Shown here piece by piece: positions 1 through 7,053 of a stretch of DNA of 64,000 nucleotides. The DNA lies in assembly GCF_001425445.1 (NCBI RefSeq), contig NZ_LMQU01000014.1, forward strand, positions 1-64,000, given 5' to 3'. The notes beneath the pieces are model-generated. The model saw only the letters and a program-made list of their open reading frames with translations, did no database searches and was not told the origin of the DNA. Position 1 is the first letter of the stretch, and each line of letters starts with the position of its first letter. This DNA is from Devosia sp. Leaf420. Lineage in GTDB: Bacteria; Pseudomonadota; Alphaproteobacteria; Rhizobiales; Devosiaceae. The position numbers and the translations under genes were made by a program.

Positions 1-49
1 AACCTAGACCCTTGACCGCAGCAGCCGACCCGAAACAAAACTAACAGGC

Positions 50-94
50 GGGTCACTTCTCAATGGAAAACCCGGGGCACTTCTCGGCGGAAAT
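50..94. mobile_element. Possible IS21-family terminal repeat fragment
   Basis: Two imperfect direct repeats of 21 bases lie at 50-70 and 74-94 and match at 16 of 21 positions; both contain the core CACTTCTC followed by GGAAA. Repeated ends of this kind, just after the istB stop codon, are typical of IS21-family elements in Rhizobiales. Bases 1-49 could hold the last codons of a transposition helper gene, but too little is present to show it. The neighbouring gene is a decayed pseudogene, which fits an insertion-scarred locus. The call rests on memory of the family and is tentative. Confidence 0.4.
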
Positions 95-163
95 CAACAT
101 TGAGACGGTAACATCGGTGACGACTCGATCATGTCCATCGTTTCCACCTCAGCTGGCATGGGC

Positions 164-1143
164 TCAGGCGTTGACGTCGACGACGGTGCGGCCCTAGATC
201 TTTCCCTGCAAGACCTGGGCGGCGACATCCTTGACCTCATCCAGTCCGATCATCCGCGTGGTTTGGGCCAGCTTGTCGAGATCGATGCCAGCCAAACGCG
301 ACCATGCTTCAGGGCGTACGGTCTGTGCGGCCTTGACGGAGTCGGTACCTGCCAGAGTGACGTCGCGGAGGATGAAAGGGGAGAACCGTGCCGGGGAGAT
401 ACGCGCCTTGGGCAAGGCCATTGGTTGTAACGACGACACGACTGCCCATCTGCGCTAGGATATGGCGAGCGTCTGGCTCCACACCGAGTCGATTGCGCCC
501 GCCCAACGTTCGGCTGAAATCGGCGCACGTAGCTCGGGCAAGCTCTTGCGGGTGATAATCTCGATTGCGCCCAACTACTTGAGATAGTCACTTTCTGCAA
601 GCCGGCCGGTCGACGCAATTACCCTATAGCCGAGGTTGGACAGATAGCGATCGCAACGGAGCCAACGCAACCATTGGCGCCGATGACAAGGATCGGCCCG
701 CGGTCCGGTGTGATCCCGCCATATTCGAAGGCGAGGACGCTGAGCATCGCCGTGTAACCGGCGGTGCCGATGGCAGTTGAATGAAGGGTCGAGAGTGACT
801 GGGAATCGTGACCAGCCAATCGCCGCTGAGCTTTGCCTTTTGCGCGAATCCGCCATGATAGGTTTGACTCGGGCGCCGGCCATTGACGACGACTTTGTCG
901 CCCGGCTTGAAATCGGAATGAGATGAGGTTTCGACGTTGCCGGTGAAGTCAATGCCGGTAATCAGGGGGAATGTGCGGATCCCCTCAGAGGTGCCGCATA
1001 GCGCCATCGCGTCTTTTAGTCCACCGTGAAATATTCGATAGCGACGGTTAAGTCGCCAGTCATCGAATTGTACTCGCCGAAGTCGACGAAATATCGGCGG
1101 AGAATTTGTCGGCGCTTTTGGTTGCGCGCAGCGCTTTAAAAGT
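164..1143 (-). pseudogene. acuI: acuI/yhdH-type acrylyl-CoA reductase (MDR) pseudogene
   Basis: Pieces of one zinc-less MDR oxidoreductase of the AcuI/YhdH type can be read in order on the minus strand, but in several frames: FKALRATKSADKF near 1140, FPLITGIDFTGNVE near 960, GYTAMLSVLAFEYGG near 740, GYRVIASTGRLAESDYLK near 600, GLAQGAYLPGTVLPF near 400, GLDEVKDVAAQVLQGKI near 210. Intact members (about 325-330 residues) use NADPH to reduce acryloyl-CoA to propionyl-CoA. I count about six frameshifts, in-frame stops at 575-577 and 194-196, and a first codon ACT (1141-1143) where ATG is expected. The end at 164 is the normal family terminus. It cannot make a functional enzyme. So many lesions argue for old inactivation rather than sequencing error. 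Confidence 0.85.
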
Positions 1144-1196
1144 CTTTTTCCAGTCCTTTTCATTGTCGAATGCGATGCGCGAGGGGCGTCGCGAGG

Positions 1197-1751
1197 CTAT
1201 TTGGGGATGCCGATGTAGGTTCTGGTCGCCGTCAGGATCTGCTCTGAAACAGCTTCGGAATCAGAGATGCGGGCCAGAACTAGGGCGCCGATCATGGTGG
1301 CCCATTTTCCGAGTGCCTGGGCATCCAACTCGTTTTCGCCGTCTTCGCGAGACACCGTGAATTCCTCGATCTGCCGGTGGATGGCGTCACTCATGACGCT
1401 GCGGGCCTGCGGGTCGGCGCGGGCGACTTCAGAACCAAGAGCTGCAAAAACACATCCCTTGCCCGGATTTTCGCGATGGAGCTTGGTCAGATAGTCGTCT
1501 GCAAAGGCATCTACGCCATCGGCTGAGATTAGGCGCGACTTTCCAGAGCCTTCCAACGCCAAGGCGAGCGCTTCGGCAACGAGCGCCTGCTTGTTCGGGA
1601 AATGCCGCGGGAAGCCGCCATGGGTGAGGCCAGCCGCGTCCATGATCTCGGCGACGCTGACCCCTTCCAGCCCCCGTTCGCGAAACAGTTCTGCTGCTGC
1701 AATGACGATGGCGGCGCGGCTCGTCGCCTTCTGCTGCTGACTTGTTCCCAT
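1197..1751 (-). CDS. TetR/AcrR family transcriptional regulator
   Basis: A 184-residue protein with a TetR-type helix-turn-helix at about residues 12-56: AAELFRERG, then VAEIMDAAGLTHGGFPRHF, the usual recognition helix with FYRHF changed to FPRHF. The rest is an alpha-helical ligand domain resembling TetR_C regulators that act next to MDR/SDR oxidoreductases. It stands divergent from two short-chain dehydrogenase genes, with a 25-base inverted repeat in the gap, so it probably represses them and itself. The start at 1751 gives the conventional short N-terminus. The inducer is unknown; a reactive carbonyl or quinone is a guess from the neighbouring enzymes. Confidence 0.9.
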   Translation of the reverse strand: MGTSQQQKATSRAAIVIAAAELFRERGLEGVSVAEIMDAAGLTHGGFPRHFPNKQALVAEALALALEGSGKSRLISADGVDAFADDYLTKLHRENPGKGCVFAALGSEVARADPQARSVMSDAIHRQIEEFTVSREDGENELDAQALGKWATMIGALVLARISDSEAVSEQILTATRTYIGIPK

Positions 1752-1780
1752 GATCGGCCACTCCTGTGTTTCGATGTTTT

Positions 1781-1828
1781 AGATGATCACCATCATCTTG
1801 ACAATCAAGATGATGAACAACATCTTGA
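1781..1828. promoter_or_regulatory. Probable TetR operator (inverted repeats)
   Basis: The gap between the divergent tetR and SDR genes holds a perfect inverted repeat: CATCATCTTGA at 1791-1801, spacer CAA, TCAAGATGATG at 1805-1815. A second overlapping one is AGATGAT (1781-1787) with ATCATCT (1792-1798). A third half-site CATCTTGA lies at 1821-1828. A TTGACA hexamer (1798-1803) inside the main repeat could be the -35 element of the SDR promoter, which would let a bound repressor block it. Symmetry and position are seen directly; the assignment to TetR is inferred. Confidence 0.7.
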
Positions 1829-1864
1829 TTGCGACATTCGGGTCAATCTCCAGCAGGTATCACT

Positions 1865-2644
1865 ATGTCCACTGCACTTATCACTGGCGCTTCAAGCGGC
1901 ATCGGCGCGGTATACGCGCGGAAGTTTGCCAGTCGCGGCCACGATCTGGTTCTCGTCGCGCGCACCACTCAGAAGCTTGAAGACCTAGCCGCAGAGTTAC
2001 GCGCGGCATATGGCGTCAAAGTAGAAATCCTCACCGCTGACCTTATCAATGCCACACAGCGGCAGACGGTCGAGAACCGGCTACGGGACGGATCGCCCAT
2101 CGATGTGTTGGTCAACAATGCCGGCGGCAATATTGCCGGCACTATCGCTGAAACGAATCCTGTCGATCTTGAAAAGCTGGTGACGCTCAATGTGACCGTG
2201 CCAACTCTTTTGGCAGCGGCAGCGGCAAGCGGGATGGCCCGGCGGGGTACGGGGACGATCATCAATATCGGTTCCGTCGTCGGCTTCATGCCCGAGCACT
2301 TTTCGGGAATCTATGCTGCGACCAAGTCTTATATCTTGACCCTCTCGCAATCCCTTGCCGCCGAGCTTGGGAACAGGGGTGTTCACGTGCAGGCCGTGGT
2401 GCCCGCAGCGACACGCACGGCGATCTGGGAGCGGAGCGGGGTGGACGCAAACACACTGCCCAACCTGATGGAGGTCGATGATCTCGTCGATGCGGCACTG
2501 GTTGGCCTCGATCGCAAAGAGCTCGTGACCATTCCGCCGCTTGGCGACGAGGCACTGTGGCAGAATCTAGAAAGCGCCCGTCATGGACTCTTGGGCGGTC
2601 TCGGCGGCACAAAGCCGGCCGAACGCTATCGTTTGGAAAAGTGA
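1865..2644 (+). CDS. Short-chain dehydrogenase/reductase (SDR)
   Basis: A classical SDR of about 259 residues. From ATG 1865 the protein opens directly into the cofactor loop TGASSGIG, followed by the NNAG motif, a Ser in GSVVGFMP and the catalytic YxxxK as YAATK. The acidic/basic pattern after beta-2 (ARTTQKLE) suggests NADP(H). ATG 1865 is preferred over an upstream in-frame ATG at 1829 because AGCAGG lies just before it and SDRs start a few residues ahead of the glycine loop; 1829 would also fall inside the operator region. It heads a three-gene forward unit with a second SDR and an MDR oxidoreductase, divergent from tetR. The substrate cannot be read from the sequence. Confidence 0.9.
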   Translation: MSTALITGASSGIGAVYARKFASRGHDLVLVARTTQKLEDLAAELRAAYGVKVEILTADLINATQRQTVENRLRDGSPIDVLVNNAGGNIAGTIAETNPVDLEKLVTLNVTVPTLLAAAAASGMARRGTGTIINIGSVVGFMPEHFSGIYAATKSYILTLSQSLAAELGNRGVHVQAVVPAATRTAIWERSGVDANTLPNLMEVDDLVDAALVGLDRKELVTIPPLGDEALWQNLESARHGLLGGLGGTKPAERYRLEK

Positions 2645-2654
2645 GGGCACGCCC

Positions 2655-3455
2655 ATGAAAACGGCAATAGTGACCGGAGCTTCATCCGGCATCGGCCGAG
2701 CCAGCGCTGAAGCGCTTGCGAAAGCGGGTTTCACGGTCTTCGGCACAAGTCGGAAGCCGGGTAGGACTTTGCCTGCCGGCATTGAAATGCTCACCTGCGA
2801 TGTAACCGACGAAGCTTCCGTAAAAGCTCTGGTAGACACTGTCCTTGAGCGCGCAGGCCGGATCGATGTCGTGGTGAACAATGCCGGCGTCGGCCTCCTT
2901 GGCGGGGCAGAAGAGTCCTCCATCAGCCAAGTTCAGGCGCTCTTCGACGTGAACCTCTTTGGCGTTCTGCGGATGACCAACGCGGTGCTGCCAACCATGC
3001 GTATGCAGCGGCAAGGCCGGATCATCAATGTCAGTTCAGGTCTCGGCTTCGCGCCTGCGCCTTACTCGGCCCACTATGCGGCGACCAAGCATGCATTGGA
3101 GGGTTATTCAGAATCGCTCGACCATGAAATCCGCGCCTTCAACGTCCGGGTCTCCCTGATCGAGCCCGCTTACGTGCGCAGCCCATTCGACCAAAACTCG
3201 CTCGAGCCGGACAGGAAGCTGCCGGAATATGACGAGGCACGTTCGAGAGTTCTTGGCTTCGTTCAGGATGTCATGCCCACGGCGGATACACCTGAAATGG
3301 TGGCTGAGGCAGTGCTGAAAGCGGCGACGGACAAGGATCAGAAGCGTCGCTACACCGTCGGTGAAGTTGCCGGACAGATCAGCCTCCTGCGGCGGCTGAT
3401 GCCTGCAAAAATCTTCGACAAGGCCCTCCGCCAGCAACTGCGCCTTCCCGCGTAA
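2655..3455 (+). CDS. Short-chain dehydrogenase/reductase (SDR), second copy
   Basis: A 266-residue SDR with the same architecture as its upstream neighbour but clearly a different subfamily: TGASSGIG at about residues 7-14, a Ser/Arg after beta-2 (GTSRKPG) that favours NADP, NNAGVG, and YAATKHALEGYSESL as the active-site helix. That helix and the LIEPAYVRSPF loop resemble the oxidoreductases often annotated 'SDR family NAD(P)-dependent oxidoreductase', related to retinol or steroid dehydrogenases. ATG 2655 is chosen because GTGAGGG precedes it and the glycine motif follows at once. The gap to the previous stop is 10 bases, so the two are very likely cotranscribed. Confidence 0.9.
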   Translation: MKTAIVTGASSGIGRASAEALAKAGFTVFGTSRKPGRTLPAGIEMLTCDVTDEASVKALVDTVLERAGRIDVVVNNAGVGLLGGAEESSISQVQALFDVNLFGVLRMTNAVLPTMRMQRQGRIINVSSGLGFAPAPYSAHYAATKHALEGYSESLDHEIRAFNVRVSLIEPAYVRSPFDQNSLEPDRKLPEYDEARSRVLGFVQDVMPTADTPEMVAEAVLKAATDKDQKRRYTVGEVAGQISLLRRLMPAKIFDKALRQQLRLPA

Positions 3456-3477
3456 TTCCAGACAGGACATCCATGCC

Positions 3478-4479
3478 ATGTACGCCTATTTTGTCGATGC
3501 CTACAAAAAGGGCTCGCTCCTCCGTCTAAGGGAGGCACCAGAGCCAGACGTTGGGCCCAACGATGTGCTGGTGCAGGTTCATGCCGTCAGCCTTAACCTC
3601 CTCGACTCCAAGATCCGCGACGGTGAATTCAAGCCCATTCTACCCTACAAGCCGCCCTTTATCGCCGGCCATGATGTGGCGGGCACCGTCCTTCGGGTTG
3701 GCGCCCAAGTGCGAAAATTCAACGTCGGTGACGAGGTCTATTCGCGGCCGAGCGATGGCCGCATCGGCACTTTTGCAGAACGTATTGCCATCGACCAGAA
3801 AGACCTGGCGCTCAAGCCCAAGACCCTGAGCTTTGCCGAGGCCGCCTCGGTTCCACTCGTAGGCTTGACCGCCTGGCAGGCATTGGTCGATCGGGCAAAC
3901 CTCAGATCTGGCCAGAAGGTCTTTATCCAGGCCGGATCTGGCGGGGTCGGTACGTTCGCCATCCAACTCGCCAAGCATCTTGGCGCCAAGGTCGCCACGA
4001 CGACGAGCGCTGCCAATGGTGAGCTTGTGCGGAACCTTGGCGCCGATGTGGTGATCGATTATCGCGAGCAGGACTTCGAGAAGGTGCTCTTGGGCTACGA
4101 CGTGGTGCTCAACAGTCAGGATACGGAGACGCTGGAAAAGTCATTGCGCGTTGTCCGCAGGGGTGGCGTAGTCGTCTCCATTTCCGGTCCGCCCGATCCC
4201 GGTTTCGCCAAGCAGAAGAGACTCAATCCGATCATCGGATTAGTGTTTCGACTGCTCAGCAGAGGCATCCGCAAAAAGGCCCAGCCGGCTGGTATCCGCT
4301 ACACGTTTCTTTTTATGAACGGTAGCGGAGCGCAACTCGAACAGATCACCAAACTCATCGAGGCAGGCGCTATTCGTCCCGTTATCGATAAGGTGTTTGC
4401 TTTCGAGGCGCTGAATGAAGCCATGGCCTATCTCGAAACCGGCCGGGCCAAGGGCAAGGTGGTCGTTACTCTCCGATAA
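3478..4479 (+). CDS. NADP-dependent MDR oxidoreductase (quinone reductase-like)
   Basis: A 333-residue medium-chain dehydrogenase of the zinc-independent quinone oxidoreductase/RTN4IP1-like type. The GroES-like domain contains GHDVAGTVLRVG (about residues 62-73) and lacks the four-cysteine zinc loop. The Rossmann fold has AGSGGVGTFAIQLAKHLGA near residue 150, the AxxGxxG NADPH loop. Members reduce quinones, enones or enals. It follows the second SDR by 22 bases and probably belongs to the same TetR-controlled unit, giving three oxidoreductases for what looks like a small carbonyl/quinone detoxification or modification pathway. The true substrate is not evident. Confidence 0.88.
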   Translation: MYAYFVDAYKKGSLLRLREAPEPDVGPNDVLVQVHAVSLNLLDSKIRDGEFKPILPYKPPFIAGHDVAGTVLRVGAQVRKFNVGDEVYSRPSDGRIGTFAERIAIDQKDLALKPKTLSFAEAASVPLVGLTAWQALVDRANLRSGQKVFIQAGSGGVGTFAIQLAKHLGAKVATTTSAANGELVRNLGADVVIDYREQDFEKVLLGYDVVLNSQDTETLEKSLRVVRRGGVVVSISGPPDPGFAKQKRLNPIIGLVFRLLSRGIRKKAQPAGIRYTFLFMNGSGAQLEQITKLIEAGAIRPVIDKVFAFEALNEAMAYLETGRAKGKVVVTLR

Positions 4480-4540
4480 GGCCAGTGCACCCGTTGTCTC
4501 GGCGATACCTGACAACCGGTAGATCCACGCCGTGCTGGTT

Positions 4541-4966
4541 TTACCGGAACACGACGATGGCCTCAACTTCGAAGAGCATGGTGTCGATGGCGAGCTTGGG
4601 AACGGGGACGAGGGTCTGGGCCGGAAGCTTGTCGCCGAACAGGGCGATGACGTTCTGGGCGAGCACGCCGAGCTTGTACATGTCATGGTCCACGACATAG
4701 ACGGTCAGTTTAGCCACCTGCTCTGGCTTGGCGCCGATGCCTTCGATAGCCACGCCGAGATTGGCATAGGCTTGAGCCACTTGCGTGCCGAAATCGGGCG
4801 AGAGAGCGCCGGTCTGATCCTGACCGCCTTGGCCGGAGATATAGGCGATGCGCGCATTGGCCGGCGCCACAACCGCCGTGCTGTACCCATTGGCGGTTGG
4901 ATCGCCCAGTTTAGGGGGATTGATGAGGGTGAGGTCTTGCGCGACAGCGGCGGCGGAAAATTGCAT
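4541..4966 (-). CDS. RidA/YjgF/UK114 family protein
   Basis: A 141-residue RidA-superfamily protein. The core runs from NPPKLGDPTANGYSTAVVAP through AYISGQGGQD (the region that lines the trimer cleft) to FEVEAIVVFR at the end. Classical RidA deaminates 2-aminoacrylate using an arginine near residue 105. In this protein the matching stretch is VPKLAIDTMLFEVEA, which lacks the usual Arg, so it may belong to one of the Rid subfamilies without proven deaminase activity. ATG 4966 is chosen over longer starts because AAAGGA lies just upstream. It is divergent from a YafY-type regulator. Confidence 0.85.
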   Translation of the reverse strand: MQFSAAAVAQDLTLINPPKLGDPTANGYSTAVVAPANARIAYISGQGGQDQTGALSPDFGTQVAQAYANLGVAIEGIGAKPEQVAKLTVYVVDHDMYKLGVLAQNVIALFGDKLPAQTLVPVPKLAIDTMLFEVEAIVVFR

Positions 4967-5075
4967 GATGAATAGTCCTTTTATGAGTAACGTTTTGATC
5001 GCCTGAGACATGACCGGTGGTCCTTCTGACACAAGGCGGTTTGAGTTGCTGATGGGAGAAGAATAGGCGACCATA

Positions 5076-5096
5076 CCTGTCATCTGCTGTCAGGTT
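5076..5096. promoter_or_regulatory. Candidate operator for the YafY-type regulator
   Basis: ACCTGTCA (5076-5083) and TGTCAGGT (5089-5096) form an 8-5-8 inverted repeat with one mismatched pair; CTGTCA also occurs as a direct repeat inside it. The site lies 21 bases before the start of the WYL-domain regulator and upstream of the divergent ridA-like gene, a usual place for autoregulation. Symmetry is seen; the binding partner is inferred. Confidence 0.5.
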
Positions 5097-5117
5097 GGTT
5101 GGGGCCATTTCAAATTT

Positions 5118-6095
5118 ATGCGTGCAAGTCGGCTCCTCTCGATCCTCACTACACTCCAGGCCAAAGGGCAGGTTACCGCCCAGGCCCTCGCGGACGAGTG
5201 CGAGGTTTCGGTGCGGACGATTTATCGAGACGTGGATGCACTAAGCGCTTCTGGGGTGCCGATTTACAGCGTGCAGGGCAGCGCTGGTGGATATCGCCTG
5301 CTCGACGGCTATCGCGTGCGCCTTAATGGCGTGTCGTCAAGCGAAGCGCAGGCGCTGTTTCTCGCGGGCCTGACACAGCAAGCCGCAGATCTGGGAATGG
5401 GATCGGCGGCGGCAAGCGCGCGGAGCAAGGTGTTGGCGGCCTTGCCCGAAGAGATGCGGTCGGGTGCGGCGCGGTCGCGCTTTCATTTCGACGCGCCGGC
5501 CTGGTTTGCAGAACCCGAGACATTGGCCCAGCTTCCTACAGTGGCTGCTGCCGTCTGGAGCGAGCGGGCACTGCGCTTCCGCTATGCAAGCAGGACCGGC
5601 TTAGGTGAACGAGAGGCCGACCCACTCGGTATCGTGCTCAAAGGTGGGGCTTGGTACCTGGTTGCCGGGGTGAAGAGCGAAACCAAGACCTTTCGAATTG
5701 CCCGCATGAGCAACGTCCATCTGCTCGAGAAGGCATTCGACTACCCCAAGAGCTTCGATCTGGCTGGCCACTGGGCCGAAAGCATACGTCTCTACGAAGT
5801 TGACCTGCATCCCAACAAAGCGACCACTCGGCTATCGCCGGCCGGATTCGCAATGCTCGATGACCTATTGCCGCCCTACATCCGCAGCGGGGCCGTGATT
5901 TCGCCGGAGAACGACCGAAATGGCTGGAGGCAGGTGACCATCTCTGTCGGCTTGCTCGACCACGCCGCCGCCGAAATGCTGCGCTTCGGCACTCATGCTG
6001 AAGTGCTTGAGCCTCCGGAACTGAGAGCCAAGATGACCGAAATCATTGCTTCGTTGGCGAAGATGTATCGGTCGTCAGCGAAGCCGGAGGGATAG
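5118..6095 (+). CDS. YafY-family HTH/WYL transcriptional regulator
   Basis: A 325-residue regulator with a DeoR-like winged helix at about residues 1-60 (RLLSILTTLQAKGQVTAQAL, then SVRTIYRDVDALSASGVPIY), a WYL domain in the middle (GIVLKGGAWYLVAGV, with the ligand-binding W-Y) and a C-terminal WCX extension. WYL proteins sense small ligands or nucleotides and often control a neighbouring divergent gene. Here that is the RidA-like gene, with an inverted repeat between them. The start at ATG 5118 leaves the usual short arm before helix 1. Confidence 0.88.
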   Translation: MRASRLLSILTTLQAKGQVTAQALADECEVSVRTIYRDVDALSASGVPIYSVQGSAGGYRLLDGYRVRLNGVSSSEAQALFLAGLTQQAADLGMGSAAASARSKVLAALPEEMRSGAARSRFHFDAPAWFAEPETLAQLPTVAAAVWSERALRFRYASRTGLGEREADPLGIVLKGGAWYLVAGVKSETKTFRIARMSNVHLLEKAFDYPKSFDLAGHWAESIRLYEVDLHPNKATTRLSPAGFAMLDDLLPPYIRSGAVISPENDRNGWRQVTISVGLLDHAAAEMLRFGTHAEVLEPPELRAKMTEIIASLAKMYRSSAKPEG

Positions 6096-6124
6096 CGACC
6101 GCCGGAAGCCGCCCATTGTCCTGG

Positions 6125-6916
6125 CTAACGGATGCTGAACGGAAAATATTTGGCGTTGATCATGTTGTAGGTACCGTCTTCGGTAATTGTCTTCAGCGCG
6201 GCATTGAGTGCGGTTTTCAGGTCCTGCTCTTCCTTGCGCACCGCGATGCCTGCACCATCGCCGAAAAAGCCGGCATCCTTGATGTCTTCACTGCGGAATT
6301 CGCAGCATTGGCCGGTCTTGGTGTTGGTGAGCCAATCATAGGCAGCGAGTTTGTCTTCGAAGACGACGTCGACTTCGCCCTTGGCGAGGCCGTCGTAGAG
6401 TTCGGGCGACGTGCCATAGACCTTGATGTCCGAGCGGCCATAAAGGCTCTTGGCATAGGCCTCTTGGGAGGTCGCAAGGCTCACGCCGATGCTTTTGCCG
6501 GCGAGATCATCCGGCGCAAAAGCCTCGAGGTCGGATTGCTTGTTGGTGATGAAGATGGACGGGCTGTCGTAGTAGCGCTCGGTGAAATCGGCGACCGCGC
6601 GGCGTTCGTCGCTCATCGACATGGAGGAGATGATGGCATCATATTTGTCGTCGAGAAGCCCGGGGATCATCTCGTCCCAGTCCTGCGTGACATATTCGCA
6701 CTCAGCCTTCATCGCAGCGCAAAGGGCATCGGCAATCTCGACGTCGAACCCTTGGAGCTTGCCATTGGTATCAAGATAATTGAAGGGCGGGAACTGTCCC
6801 TCGATGGCGATGCGGATGGGGTTGTCCTGGGCGAGGGCCAGAGGGGGCGCAGCTAAAATGCTGACCGCTGCAAGAATGCCCAATGCCCAATGCGTCGTTC
6901 CGCTCTGCCCGTTCAT
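6125..6916 (-). CDS. Amino-acid ABC transporter substrate-binding protein
   Basis: A 263-residue periplasmic binding protein of SBP family 3 (lysine/arginine/ornithine-octopine type). A Sec signal peptide covers about residues 1-29 (ending LALAQ), followed by IRIAIEGQFPPFNYLD, GFDVEIADALCAAM and DAIISSMSMSDERR, the standard ligand-cleft segments. Two adjacent cysteines (GQCCEF) near the C-terminal lobe are a small oddity. No permease or ATPase lies beside it, so it is an orphan that must dock onto a transporter elsewhere or serve as a sensor input. The next gene, divergent, is a GGDEF-EAL protein with a periplasmic domain. Confidence 0.9.
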   Translation of the reverse strand: MNGQSGTTHWALGILAAVSILAAPPLALAQDNPIRIAIEGQFPPFNYLDTNGKLQGFDVEIADALCAAMKAECEYVTQDWDEMIPGLLDDKYDAIISSMSMSDERRAVADFTERYYDSPSIFITNKQSDLEAFAPDDLAGKSIGVSLATSQEAYAKSLYGRSDIKVYGTSPELYDGLAKGEVDVVFEDKLAAYDWLTNTKTGQCCEFRSEDIKDAGFFGDGAGIAVRKEEQDLKTALNAALKTITEDGTYNMINAKYFPFSIR

Positions 6917-7026
6917 TGCCGTCTCCCTAGTGCTGGCGCACGCACGCGCTCTTCGGCCTTTAGCAAAACAGAAAATCTACAATCACAACTTACGTCATCG
7001 GCCCATTTGTGAGCCTTTATGACAAG

Positions 7027-7040
7027 ACAATCGTAATTGT
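7027..7040. promoter_or_regulatory. Small inverted repeat before the GGDEF-EAL gene
   Basis: ACAAT (7027-7031) and ATTGT (7036-7040) are separated by four bases in the 137-base gap between the divergent binding-protein and GGDEF-EAL genes, 13 bases ahead of the GTG start. It may be a small operator or chance symmetry. No clear sigma-70 promoter could be assigned. Confidence 0.25.
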
Positions 7041-7053
7041 TTGAGTAGAGCCT

